A DNA stretch of 64,000 nucleotides from Gari tellinella (taxonomy: Eukaryota; Mollusca; Bivalvia; Cardiida; Psammobiidae), in contig OV277862.1 of NCBI GenBank assembly GCA_922989275.2, positions 63,315,832 to 63,379,831 on the forward strand, written 5' to 3'. Made by a program: the position numbers and the translations under genes. This document shows positions 52,612 to 63,706 of this stretch, one piece after another. The notes under the pieces are model-generated. The model was not told the origin of the DNA, did not search any database, and saw nothing but the letters and a program-made list of their open reading frames with translations. Every line of letters begins with the position of its first letter. Position 1 is the stretch's first letter.

Positions 52612-52684
52612 GCGTTTCAAACAGTCTGGATCCTGATGAGACCCCGCGTTACGCGGCGTCTCATCAGGATCCAGACTGTTTGCA
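52612..52684. repeat. Core-1 palindrome
   Basis: CAGTCTGGATCCTGATGAGA and its complement flank a GC-rich tip. The palindrome is nearly perfect. Confidence 0.65.
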
Positions 52685-52952
52685 AAGATAATCATGCGTT
52701 CATCGCTAACATGGTAAGTATTTACACTGTCAGAGTGCAGAGACTAGAGTCTGTCTGCAACTGCACTATACTTGATAATAGCCACGCCATCTACCAATCA
52801 ACCTGTCACACGAGTTTCACACAGAATGAATTGATCGCCATCAAATAAATGTCAGGCGTGTTATAAGCATTCTTTGAACTGTGTCTTTAGATTGTCTCCG
52901 GTCCTCCTCTCCATTTGTTCAACCCTTTTTGCGGCCGTTTAACTGTCAGCTT

Positions 52953-53390
52953 AACCCATTTATGCCTAAACATTGCAATGAATTCCCGGTTTGTGGGTGC
53001 TGGAACACTTCTTTATAAATCAACAACGATGGTCTAAGGACAATTCAGTGTTTGTCTATATAGAATATATTTTTATATGAATTAGCACATAGTGCATTAT
53101 GCGGCGTCTCATCAGGGTCGACACTGTTTGCTTATGTCTAATTGAGTAGACTATAGGTATGAGTGGGTAAATACTGTGACCTGTACTATTGATTCCTAGC
53201 TAGATTTAGTCAATTTTCGCCCAGGGGATTCTTCCATGTTTTATAATGGATTAGTCCAGTTTTTATCAAAGGGATGCCTGGTCAAAATCTGATCAGACGC
53301 CGCAATATGCGTCGTATGAGCAGAGTCTACACTGTTTGCCTATGTTCCATATATGGGATCGTCGGCACAAATGGGTTCAGTTGAAATAAC
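52953..53390. repeat. Two MITEs with TTTATGCC/GGCATAAA-type ends
   Basis: The left unit begins TTAACCCATTTATGCC (about 52953-53170). The second ends GGGATCGTCGGCACAAATGG (about 53168-53390). Each carries a worn core-1 hairpin. The boundary is not exact. Confidence 0.5.
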
Positions 53391-53674
53391 TGAAACCATC
53401 TTAACAAGATTGTCAAATAGTCTTGAAACTGATCAGACGGCATGTTCAGAGCTTCTGGTGAGAGTTTGCACTGATATCCACTGAAAAGTTTACAAGCTTT
53501 CGTTGGGAACGTGTCCTTAGTGTATTAGCCAATGTAATAGTTCAGCTGAAAGATGTTCAGTTGTTCATAGTTGTAGGGGATTTAGATATATTTACTCAGA
53601 AAGTGTTAACAGCATCAAACACTAATCATTTAAGTTGCCACAATGTTGAGATTTATCATACACTATTGTATCGC

Positions 53675-53897
53675 ATGTTTCTAATGTTGATCACAGGTGT
53701 CCACTTAAATCAAAATAAAGTAGAGCATTATGTTCTACTATCAGGCTGCTTTAAGCTACCATTGGCTAAGTTATAGAATATATTTCTTATAGCACATATT
53801 CATGACAATTGACTGTAAAAGGGGAAGAGTTTTCTTCAGTTCATGAAATACAAATAAGGGAGTTAAAATGCGTAGTTATGGGGAAATGGGTTAAGAG
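53675..53897. repeat. TTAA-type MITE, CCCTTTACC family (truncated)
   Basis: It has a worn core-2 hairpin (53700-53757) and the right end TTATGGGGAAATGGGTTAA. Confidence 0.5.
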
Positions 53898-54596
53898 AAC
53901 ATTTATTTGCAGCTAGAGTGTTACCCAAACTATAAGTCTCAGTTCAAGTCGTCGTATTATTTACTAGACAAATTAAATATTGCTTCATAACCTTTGGATC
54001 CCAGATATAGTACCCAGATATAACAATTCGACGCCATTCGCATGTGGCATTTCACACTTGTAGCTGAGAATTCGACTTCATATAGAGTCACAGGCAGTTG
54101 CGATAAAACCCTAACCTTGTCATATTTCGTTGGTGTCAGCATTTGTTTTATTTACACATTCTCTGCATTGTCCCGCGAGCATGATCACTAAACACATGAT
54201 GTTCTGGCAATGAAGAGATTAAACTGGTTTCTTCAATAACAATATATTGATAAGAGTAAACCTTAACAATAAAATAAATCGGGACATCCAGACGGACTCA
54301 CAATGTTTGTCTTATGTGGCTATTTCCTTTAATCTTTTCTGGCATGGCTAACCACAAAACAGACATTTCTCGTTGCTCTAACTTTTGAAATAAAATGATC
54401 TATAAGCTGGTTCTTACCAATTTCCTTCTAATGACAAGGTTAATGTCACAAGAGATGGGCAGATTAATGTTTTACACTTATGTGGTTAGTAACTTTCGCC
54501 TTATGAGCCCTGTATAACTGCTGTAATTATCCTAAACTTTCAAACTATCAAATCTTATTGATAATTACTGTATAAAGTTCACTGCCATGGACAGCA
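53898..54596. other. Unassigned stretch
   Basis: No gene, exon or repeat family was recognised. Short frames on both strands lack any family signature. Confidence 0.35.
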
Positions 54597-54848
54597 TTAA
54601 CTCATTATCCCCTGGAACTTCTAATGGAAAATTCCAGTTTGCAATCAAGGCTGGTCCATTTTAAACTATCTAGGGTTGTTTTTTTGTAATATACTGCAAA
54701 ATGCCAAACAGTGAAATCCCTGATCAGAGGGCTCCTGCAGTAGCCCTCTGATCAGGGACTTCACTGTTTGCATAGGACAAGCGTACTCTTCACAGGTACA
54801 TATTTGGTAAAAGACGCATATATGCGTAACTAGGGCTCAATGAGTTAA
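54597..54848. repeat. TTAA-type MITE, CCCTTTCAACCC family
   Basis: TTAACTCATTATCCCCTGGA at the left and AGGGCTCAATGAGTTAA at the right. The core palindrome is at about 54707-54772 (CAGTGAAATCCCTGATCAGA and complement). Confidence 0.8.
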
Positions 54849-55565
54849 CACTATGCAAATATTAAAAACATATAAATGCATGTAAATGTAACTTTAAACT
54901 GATTGCTTTTAACACACCGTTATTTGTCCAAAGGTGCAAACTGAATGAAAAATAAACAGAGAATATCTTGATCATACTACTCCCGAATGTCTTCATTGTT
55001 TGCTAAGGTCTGCCTGTCCTAAAACTTAGGGTCATTGCTATAAATACTTAGAAAAAACAGTTGGGGTTAATTTAGCGGCAACTAGGCCAAACCAATTTGA
55101 TATGTTACTTTTAACGGATGCGTCTGAAGTAAATTTTACTATGCTGCACATTAATGAATCTCTTTATTATCGCATCAACATCTGTCTCCAAGGTAGAAGA
55201 CATGATCCCTAAAAGGCTTTGTCTGCAGTATGCATACACCTGATATAATCATTTTCGTTGTTCCTCACTGGCTTGTCCGTCATGAAATCTGTGCTTTATA
55301 TATTTATAATACATTCTGCCAAAATCAATCCCAAGTTATTAACTCTAAACTAAAGATTTTATCGGTGAAGCACACTTACAAACCATCAATGTTCGAAGCC
55401 TTGATATATGTCATTTCTATGTATTCTGTCAAACAGCTTTGATATAGTATGTCTACACTATAAACACGATAAGATATTATCTTACAAAAACGTTTGATAC
55501 CACATTTACTATCATGGTACAATCTACTTATGACTTAAAGCAGCTTCTATCTGAAGTCCTTGTTA

Positions 55566-55700
55566 ATAAGGCATTGAGTCTGAGATAATTCTCAAGCTTT
55601 TAATTGGTCAGATCTGATAATTATACTCGAATCTGACCAATTAAACGCTTGAGAAATGTCATATACCCATTCTTAAACGCTTTATAACTATGGTGTCTGA
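55566..55700. repeat. Foldback element (CTGACCAATCA family)
   Basis: TTCTCAAGCTTTTAATTGGT pairs with ACCAATTAAACGCTTGAGAA around GATCTGATAATTATACTC. It is the best copy of the family. Confidence 0.62.
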
Positions 55701-55961
55701 TCTACATGTTACTACGAATGATCCAGCGTCGGATAAGAACCAAATCATTTTGCAAATACAAATACAGGGGCCAATATAGTTTTTTGTTGTTGCAACAAAT
55801 TAAGTCGTACATCCCCTCAGACACATAAAGCTTTGTTCTACCATCATTTGCGGCGATGGTCAGCAACGACCCATTGTTGTCAAAACGTCTGTAGTGAAGA
55901 TGTTTAGCAGTAATATGAAAGACATACAGAACCTATTCCCATCTATTTTCTGTTGCTCCGA

Positions 55962-56212
55962 GTTACCAATTACCACATAGCCTGTTTCTATGTTTTGGAA
56001 AAGGTTGTCACTTAAAACAGGTTGAAAGTAAAGCAGAATAATCTTCAAAGAGCATTCTGTTTAAGTTTCAGTATGCTTTAGGGTCCCATCTGAAAAATGT
56101 ACTAGATATGCATTTTGTTATTCTTAAGTAGGAATGTCTAACTTGGGACTACTTTCTTAGGTTATGAAACATTAGAAGTGTAAAAGTGTGCATTTATGGG
56201 GTAAATGGTTAA
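55962..56212. repeat. TTAA-type MITE, CCCTTTACC family
   Basis: TTACCAATTACCACATAGCC at the left and TATGGGGTAAATGGTTAA at the right. The worn core-2 hairpin contains GAAAGTAAAGCAG (about 56015-56083). Confidence 0.68.
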
Positions 56213-56307
56213 GCAGTCATATGTTCTCAGTTCATTTGGCTCTTTAAATCATTCTGATTGAAGAAACTTAGCTTTAAGAATACCCTGTATTGAGTCTGTT
56301 GAATATG

Positions 56308-56456
56308 CAGGGTTCCAGATAAAGGGAGTATTTCAAAAATTAAAATTTTCATCTCTGTATTAAACCCTATGAGAAGTATTACAATAGCATCTGGTGCTGA
56401 CATAAGTGAGAAACTGTTGTGTTTGTTCAGTTTACTCCCTCTTATCTGGAACCCTG
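56308..56456. repeat. Short element with CAGGGTTCCAGATAA ends
   Basis: CAGGGTTCCAGATAAAGGGA and TCCCTCTTATCTGGAACCCTG-type ends form an inverted repeat of about 20 bp. Copies are at 58215-58340 and diverged at 31319 and 2051. CAGGG ends recall hAT-type elements, but no 8-bp target duplication was found. Confidence 0.65.
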
Positions 56457-56463
56457 TTTCATA

Positions 56464-56821
56464 CAGCGTACCCTCCTACAACGACCCCCGATGGGAGGCA
56501 AAAAATATGTGCGATGTTCGGAGGGAGTCGTTATACTTGGGGAAAGTGGCTTATATTTGCAAACAGCTTGAATCCAGATTCGCCGCCGCGTAATGTGACG
56601 TCTGATCTGGATTCAAGCTGTTTGTCACTCGTCATTATACTAATTCTATCAAAATGTCCACTTATACGTAACTTTGAGAAAAATCAACAGACGACAATTT
56701 AAGCAGACGATATTGCAGTAATAAAAGCGTTAGACATAATTGTCTCGGTTAGGGAACTGCGGCAAGGTCCCTGTAAGGAGGGAGTCGTTGTTGGGAGGGC
56801 CGTTGTAGGGCGGGAGCACTG
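56464..56821. repeat. TA-type MITE, CAGCGCTCCCTC family
   Basis: CAGCGTACCCTCCTACAACG at the left and CGGGAGCACTG at the right, between TA dinucleotides. The core-1 palindrome is at about 56565-56627 (CTTGAATCCAGATTCGCCGC). Confidence 0.82.
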
Positions 56822-56844
56822 TACAAATTAGGTTCTATTTTCTG

Positions 56845-57040
56845 TTAACCAATTACCACATAGGTTGTAAAGCAGAAATAGCATTCTGTTTTACTTTCAG
56901 TCTGCTTTAAGGTCCCATCTGGAAAGGTACTAGAAATGAAATTTGTTATTCATGAGCAGGCCTTCCCTACTAGGGACTACTTTCTTAGGTTATGAATAGT
57001 TAGAAGCGTATAACTGTGCAGTTATGGGGTAAATGGTTAA
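56845..57040. repeat. TTAA-type MITE, CCCTTTACC family
   Basis: TTAACCAATTACCACATAGG at the left and TTATGGGGTAAATGGTTAA at the right. It shares its right TTAA with the next copy. Confidence 0.75.
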
Positions 57041-57288
57041 CCCTTTACCAAATAGAAGCGACTTTTAGCGTATTTAATTTATTCCTCCGCTGAAGAAAAT
57101 AGTTCCAGTTTATACCCCCATGAACAATTACCATTACCAATACTTTATATAGCCTAGCAGATTTTAGTTTAAAGCAAGCTGAAAGTAAAGCAGAATGTGC
57201 CTTAAGGCACATTCTGCTTTACTTTCAACCTGCTTTAAATGGTCACCTGTCTTCAAACCTAGAAACAGGCTGTGGGGTAATGAGTTAA
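57037..57288. repeat. TTAA-type MITE, CCCTTTACC family (best copy)
   Basis: TTAACCCTTTACC at the left and GTGGGGTAATGAGTTAA at the right. The core-2 palindrome at about 57172-57240 is almost perfect (GCTGAAAGTAAAGCAGAATG and complement). Confidence 0.85.
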
Positions 57289-58214
57289 GCAGTCACTTGT
57301 TTACAGTTCATTGCCGCTTCAAATCATTCTAATAGTAGAAACTTTAGCTTTAAGATTACTATGTATACAGCTCGTTGAACTTTTATATACATGTTTGTTT
57401 TGTCGGAGAGACATTTACAATAACATATCCCTTAGGCATAGTTGGCGCCAACCGTGGAGAGCAACTTCATTAATGTGATATTACCCTCATACAAAATCGT
57501 GCATTTTCAGAATTATTGCATGACAGGCAAATCAAACCATGCAACATTTGATTTTATCAGCAACTAATTTCTCATGATTGTCCGTTAATTTGAGTTACTG
57601 TTCAATGCATGCGTGTTACGGGCAACCATTTCTCTATATCTATCGAAATCAGATACAGAACAAACGGCATATAACTGCTTGAAAGAAAGCGTGTTTCTAG
57701 AATGCAAGACGAGGGAGTAACTGTCAACTTACTTTAAACTTGTATCTATCCTTAACAACAACTACCAGTCTTCAATTAGAATGTAACAACAATGATTTAA
57801 TGTAACTACCTACGTCTGTATCCTACTCAATGTATTTATTGTGAAAAGGAATTGGCATGTCTTAAACAGCTTTCAATATGTGAAAGTGCTCGACATTAGC
57901 CTTTTATGTCGGATTTAAAAATGAGATTTTCTATCACATACATGTACACTAACATTATAACCTATTTTATTCCTTAACTGTCAGATAATCTCCTGCTTAA
58001 AATTGTTATCTTATTTTTACTTCACAAAGACCTAAGTAATGTCACAATCATCAACGGTTGTTCAACTTTTTGTCGTGTGTTGGTTCCATTTACATGTATG
58101 ATAACCAACAATTACACATGGCGTTATCGAACCCATGTGATACAAAACTGACACATATAATGGTCATAAGAGACATTATTGGCAACTCGTCTAAAGAAAA
58201 GCTATGCATTTTAT
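57289..58214. other. Unassigned stretch
   Basis: AT-rich DNA with no exon, hairpin or repeat family that could be recognised. Confidence 0.35.
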
Positions 58215-58340
58215 CAGGGCTTCAAATAAGGGGAGTAATTTAGAGACGATTCTAGTGAATAGTGACACCAAATGATTAGTGCTGAAATCAGTGAGACAAT
58301 TTTGTATTTGTTCAGTTCACTCCCTCTTATTTGAGCCCTG
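58215..58340. repeat. Short element with CAGGG ends
   Basis: CAGGGCTTCAAATAAGGGGA and its partner CTCCCTCTTATTTGAGCCCTG flank GTGCTGAAATCAGTGAGACA. It is related to 56308-56456. Confidence 0.65.
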
Positions 58341-58458
58341 TTCTATGTTGGCACGTTTAGCTAATGTTTATATTGTACAACTTGCGACACTTAAATTACA
58401 ATTTGTCAGATCTTCTGCATGCTAACTTTAATTCAATGACGAGCTTTTTTTTCATGTA

Positions 58459-58663
58459 CAGTAAAAACTCTAAATTGCCACCAATCAAAGAAAGGTTATT
58501 TGACAACATATAACACAGATGACAGCTTAAAGCAAGGAGAAGGTAAAACAGAAAGCTACTGAAGGAGATTTCTGTTTTACATTTACATTGCTTTAAGCAG
58601 TCACCTGCCTATAAAGCTGATTATTAATACAATAAATTGGTCGCAATAGTAAAGTTTTACTGT
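58459..58663. repeat. TA-type MITE, CAGTAAAACC family
   Basis: CAGTAAAAACTCTAAATTGC and TAGTAAAGTTTTACTG ends between TA dinucleotides. The core-2-like palindrome is at about 58528-58605 (GCAAGGAGAAGGTAAAACAG). Confidence 0.78.
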
Positions 58664-59103
58664 ATTACTTTCGAAAACTAAGTGAATTGTACTTAAAGCC
58701 AGAGAGAAAATGCGTTGTTTTATCTTTCCCGTTTAAACGAAACTAAACGCAAAAGTATTATTATAATCGATGCCTCGACAATTGGATGATACATCCCATA
58801 TATTGTATTAACGAATTCATTTCTGCCTAAAGTACTGAGGGAAATCCAAACATGTCGTCCAAGCAAACAACACATACGGGTTTCCAATTTTACTCTTAGC
58901 GGCCTAACAACATTATATCTTTCATATTATAACATAAATACCTAGTTTATGCAAGGAAATGTACACAACTAGATTTGGAACCAAACTAGACATAAATGCT
59001 GATGCCCGGCCAGGAAACAAATACGTTTATTAAATTTTAGACTCTTTGTTTTTTAACTGTAATACTCTCCCTGTATATTTGAAATAATGTTCAATCTCTT
59101 CTT

Positions 59104-59275
59104 AATCATTTCACTCTCAATGACGTCATAATGCGCATTTGCAAACTGTTTTGATCCTGATCAGACGCCAATTGTTTTGAAATTACATCAGTTATATTGC
59201 CTTAAATCTAACTTTGAATCGATATTGCAGACAACAATGTTGCAGCAGACTGCAATATGGCGGTGAAGGGGTAAA
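59104..59275. repeat. TTAA-type MITE remnant, CCCCTTCACTGCC family
   Basis: It has CACTCTCAATGACGTCATAA on the left, ATATGGCGGTGAAGGGG on the right, and one arm of core 1. Confidence 0.5.
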
Positions 59276-59429
59276 AACTTCACGATAAATCTAATCATAA
59301 AAGGATTAAAGCTCTTTTTCTATGTTTATCAAACGCTTCGTGTAAGGCAAGAGACGTTTAATAGTATGCCGAATAAAATGCTGAATAAATTTATTTTGAC
59401 TTGGCTTCACTTGAGTAATAAGCCTGCTT

Positions 59430-59653
59430 CAACCCCTTCACCGGGGAGCTCGATAACAATTACATTTGCAAACAGTTTGTATCCTGATATGTGGTCGCGA
59501 TCATAACAGTTTGACACTCATATGAATAGTTTAAGTAGAAATGCAGACAATTGTAAATTTTAAAAACAAAGATATTTTTGTAAGCAGACGATATATGGCA
59601 ATGGATCTTTTTGACGAATTATGACGTCATTTTGGCAGTGAACAGGGTTAAAT
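59430..59653. repeat. TTAA-type MITE, CCCCTTCACTGCC family (worn core)
   Basis: AACCCCTTCACCGGGGAGC at the left and TGGCAGTGAACAGGGTTAA at the right. The hairpin is reduced. Confidence 0.55.
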
Positions 59654-59998
59654 TACCACATGTCTTTTGTATTACCAGAAAGTCTCAGTTTGAATGGCTG
59701 TTCTCTCAGGGATTACATTTAATGCATGTTCTGTAAACGTATAATTGTTAATTAAAAAGGCTTAAACACGGACAAGCCCATACTACCAATTGCATTTTTC
59801 AATGTCGAAATTCCGAATTTAATTGAGAGCTCTGTTACATGTATCTAGCTTCGTTTCTGGTTACCCTGGGGATGGGCTTAAAATGACTAGAGTGCTGGAA
59901 AACAAGATTAATTTTGCAGAATTACATCGTGACCATGGGCTATCAGGCATGTACAATGTAAATTGGTTAATTTAATTAAAGCTGACGTGGACTGAATA

Positions 59999-60244
59999 CA
60001 GTGGAGAAAACGTTATTCTTTCCCAATAAACGCGTTTACGCTAAAACTATTATTTGCAGTGCAAACAGTTTGGAGCCTGATCAGACGCCGGGTAACCCGG
60101 CGTCTGATCAGGCTCCAAACTGTTTGCCACCAAGATAAAGATGAACTATCAGAATTGTCAAAAAGTTGTACTTTTCTACGTTTTAGTGTTTTGCGTTTGC
60201 GTACGTTTGCGTTTAAACGGGAAAAAATAACAGATTATCCACTG
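59999..60244 (+). repeat. TA-type MITE, CAGTGGAGAA family (young subfamily)
   Basis: 246 bp, termini CAGTGGAGAAAACGTTATTC and AATAACAGATTATCCACTG. The core-1 palindrome at about 60062-60126 is perfect by eye (GGAGCCTGATCAGACGCCGG). Confidence 0.9.
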
Positions 60245-60557
60245 TACATGTTTACAGTGAGGCCTATTCTACAGCGATCATTCCATTGGTACCAAGGTCA
60301 CACAAGACGGATGGTTGCTCAATATAGGAACAATAAACTACAGAAGTCCAACGAGGGAATTTGTATATACCGGTAACTGTTTTGATCATTTAGTTGCCGA
60401 TTCTTTTAAATGTCCGCTTCATACATTAAATCTTAGCGACGAGTATTCCTATCGTTTTTACAAACAGTGTATCAGTGAACAGTACACTTGCCGTATACAA
60501 ACATTGTTTACCCTCTGAACAGGGCCTGTACTGTTTGTTGTTTTGCAAAACATTGTA

Positions 60558-60915
60558 CAGCGCTCCCTCTCTACAACGGCCCTCCCAACAACGATTCCCT
60601 CCTTACAACGACGTTTGTCACAGTTCCCTAACAGGAACATTATGTCTAACGCTTTGACTGCTTTAATATCGTCTGCTTAAAGATGTCGTCTGCTGTTTTT
60701 CTCAAAATTACATATTCGACATTTTGACAGAAAAATACTTAATGATGAGTGACAAACAGCTTGAATCCAGATCAGACGCCGCGTAACGCGGCGTCTGATC
60801 TGGATTCAAGCTGTTTGCAAATGTAAACCAATTTTCCCTATCTATAACGACTCCCTCCGTACAACGCACACAATCAGTGTCTCCCATTGGTTGTCGTTGT
60901 AGAGAGGGAGCGCTG
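60558..60915. repeat. TA-type MITE, CAGCGCTCCCTC family (best copy)
   Basis: 358 bp between TA dinucleotides. The ends are CAGCGCTCCCTCTCTACAAC and GTTGTAGAGAGGGAGCGCTG, a perfect 20-bp repeat. The core-1 palindrome at about 60750-60818 is near perfect (CTTGAATCCAGATCAGACGC). Confidence 0.9.
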
Positions 60916-61881
60916 TACATATTTTCATAAATCAAACCTTAACAGTAAAGATTGTACCAAACATAATTGGAAATTTGAATTGCCCGTTAAAAGTTTCGTG
61001 AGTGAAGGAGTGAACCCAGGTTTGACTGTTCATTGTTATTCAGATGGTTCAATGCTCTATGGTTGGATAGCGATACGAAACGCTGGTAGCGTTCAGTTGT
61101 TATTGCAGTTTTACCCCTCTCCTACCAACCGCTGCCTGACTGACATCTACAAACAAAGTTTGGATCCAGATCACACGCCGAGTAACTCGGAGTCTAATCT
61201 TGATCCAAATAGTTTGACACTTCATCTACATTCAACATGGGTTGAAAATCTAGTTGACATTTACGCAGACCTCAATTATGACCATATGGTTACATACTCA
61301 GGGTTTTGATTTTGGGAGAAAATTTGAAAGCGAATAGATTAACAGTTGTCACCTCCTATAAACCATGCCTCTGATTGAACACATTGAAGTGTGTGTGTAA
61401 ATAATTCAAAAGTAAAATGTCCCGTAAAAAATTAAACAGAAATCCCACAGCGTGATCCATGTATCTCTATTGCCATTCCCCCATCCGTCTCTGTGGTATT
61501 GGTGTATTGAATATCGGACGGACCATGTCGTGCCACTGGGCCCTAATACACGTATAATTAAACTAATGGAATTACAGGCCTGTGTAGCGTCACATGAAAC
61601 CTGGGGGATGCCACGCAGGACTACCAAATGCGGATAATGGTACGTATAAGGCGGTCTTGACATGAAATGAGCGCAACCAACAGAACTGCACCGGCTTTGT
61701 ACAGTTAGTCCAGCTCGATTTTACATCGTGTTCAATTTTCTTGAGTCGGAGCCTCATAGAATCGAACTCGCTTAGTTTGAAATAACCTACATGTTTCTAA
61801 GTTGAAACGAAGCTGATTATTTATGTCGAGATTAACCGTAAATAAAATCAAGCGTAACTTAATGCCTAAGTTTGGGTAAAC
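60916..61881. other. Unassigned stretch with one hairpin
   Basis: A core-1 hairpin lies at about 61150-61218 (TTTGGATCCAGATCACACGC and complement). The block 61441-61640 is GC-richer than its surroundings but matches no family I know. Confidence 0.4.
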
Positions 61882-62117
61882 TTAAACCTCTACCGCGATC
61901 CTGTTTCTAATATTTAAAACAAGTGACCACGTATGCATGTTGTTTGTAAAGCAGAATGCGCATTCTATTTTACGTTCAGCCTGTTTGAAACTACGATCTG
62001 CTAGCATATAGGAAGTTCATAGTAATGTGCATTTTCATGATTGTATAACGCAGAACTATTTTCTACAGTGGAGGAATACATTAAAGGCGTAAACGTATTT
62101 ATGGGGTAATGGGTCAA
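61882..62117. repeat. TTAA-type MITE, CCCTTTACC family
   Basis: TTAAACCTCTACCGCGATCC at the left and TTATGGGGTAATGGGTCAA at the right, with a short core-2 hairpin (about 61935-61990). Confidence 0.62.
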
Positions 62118-62630
62118 GTGATTGTGAGTTATTGAGAATAAGCTGTATTTGCTTTTTACAGAAAAAGCGAGTTTTAAAAACGCATTATGTAATGAGAAAA
62201 CCTGCTTAAAACGGTTGCTTTCGGATCTCATATGTGCTATATAATGTCGTGATTCTTTCACAAAAAAGGGTTTTTTTTGTAACCGGATGTCAGGGTCCTA
62301 TATAAACACGTAAATATTAGTTTAGGAAAAGGATTTTATGTTAGAAAATACAATTGAAAGAAAATAATATTGAGCTAGGTCGGTTGAATTGTATCTAGCG
62401 AAGTTCAAAGATATTCTACGTCTTCGGTCGGAGTAGAACAATCTATTAGAAAAGTCGAAGAAACTGAATTTCATTTATTTTACTTGAGGATGTGTTTTAT
62501 ACTGATCATATTTCTTTAATGCCACTTGCACGATAAATGCCACAACATTTATTCTATGTCTTGGCAAATACCTACCCTATTTGGAGTTCAGTCTCTGTAA
62601 CCCTTTCATGGTCAAATTTATCGTGAAGTT

Positions 62631-62814
62631 TTTACCCCTTCACCGACATATTGTCGTCTGTTTCAATATTGTTGTCTGCAATATCGTTTCAAAGTTAGAT
62701 TCAATGCAGTATAGCTGACGTAATTTCAAAAAGAGTGGCAAACAGTTTTGATCCTGATCAGGATTGAACTATTTGTAACAGCGCTTTATGACGTCATTGA
62801 GAGTGAAAGGGTTA
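62631..62814. repeat. TTAA-type MITE, CCCCTTCACTGCC family (core collapsed)
   Basis: TTTACCCCTTCACCGACATA at the left and CATTGAGAGTGAAAGGGTTA at the right. The palindrome is shortened to GATCCTGATCAGGATTGAAC. Confidence 0.6.
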
Positions 62815-63559
62815 CGGTGCAATTAAACTATAAGTGTATCGACTTGCCGCTTGACAATTTCAGACTATAAGTTGAAGCTGGCATGACATGAAACAACGTA
62901 CGTGTGTTGTAACACATAATGATGTATTTACGTGAAACTATAACATGATCCATGACTATTAATCATAGAACAAACAAGCATCAATCCTATGTCGAAATAC
63001 GTATATAACGCCTTGAAACTATCTTTTTTCTATAGACCATAAATGCAAACCATCCATAGATACCAAACTGGCTATTGCCTAAATGGAAACAAGAATGTGT
63101 CCAATAACCACATATGCCCCTATCGCATCCTTGACTTTTTTTCTGACGGAAAAACGGACATACAAGACAATTGATGTATATGCCTCTCCCATCAATAGAT
63201 GCAGGACGCATAACACATGTTTATGAACTAAGGGTGTACCACGGTCATGGATTATACAATACTCAACCAAACAACACGGAAAGTATTGTTTTAAACATTC
63301 GTTTTACGATTTGTGAACTACTCTCCGGCTCTACACCGAAACAAACAAACACACAAACAAAAATCCACTCTGTTTTTAATCATGCCATTGATCTTTTAAT
63401 TATTTGACTCATTTTAAAAATGATTTTACAAACTTACTTTAACAATTTTATAATCTTGGTAATAATATTGAAAGAATTTCCATGTTTCCATGCATCTCAA
63501 TATTGTATCATTTTTTATTGTGAATGTAGTTATTTGTCTTTCTCGCTTTGTAGGTACAT

Positions 63560-63650
63560 TTATATAATTTCATGTGAAGCGCTTTTGAACGCACAACTCC
63601 TGTGTGAAAAGAGCGCTATATAAATCGGGTATAATAATAATAATAATATA
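63560..63650 (+). mobile_element. 3' tail of a short retroelement
   Basis: GAAGCGCTTTTGAACGCACA and AAAAGAGCGCTATATAAATC lead into an AAT trinucleotide run (63631-63648). A GCGCTATATAAAT motif followed by a simple trinucleotide repeat is a common 3' end of invertebrate SINE and LINE copies. Confidence 0.5.
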
Positions 63651-63706
63651 ACACAATAAAACCAAAAAGCTAGCATAAGAGTGTTCTATTTTATTTTGAT
63701 CCTGCT

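Noticed and set aside
53957..54142. 61-codon minus-strand frame as a missing IP3R exon
   Set aside because: No match to the MIR or suppressor domain and no acceptor/donor pair in suitable phase.
4606..57240. The regularly recurring hairpins as a CRISPR array or as bacterial terminators
   Set aside because: Spacing is irregular over tens of kb, copies lie inside transposons with defined ends, and the DNA is eukaryotic with spliced genes.
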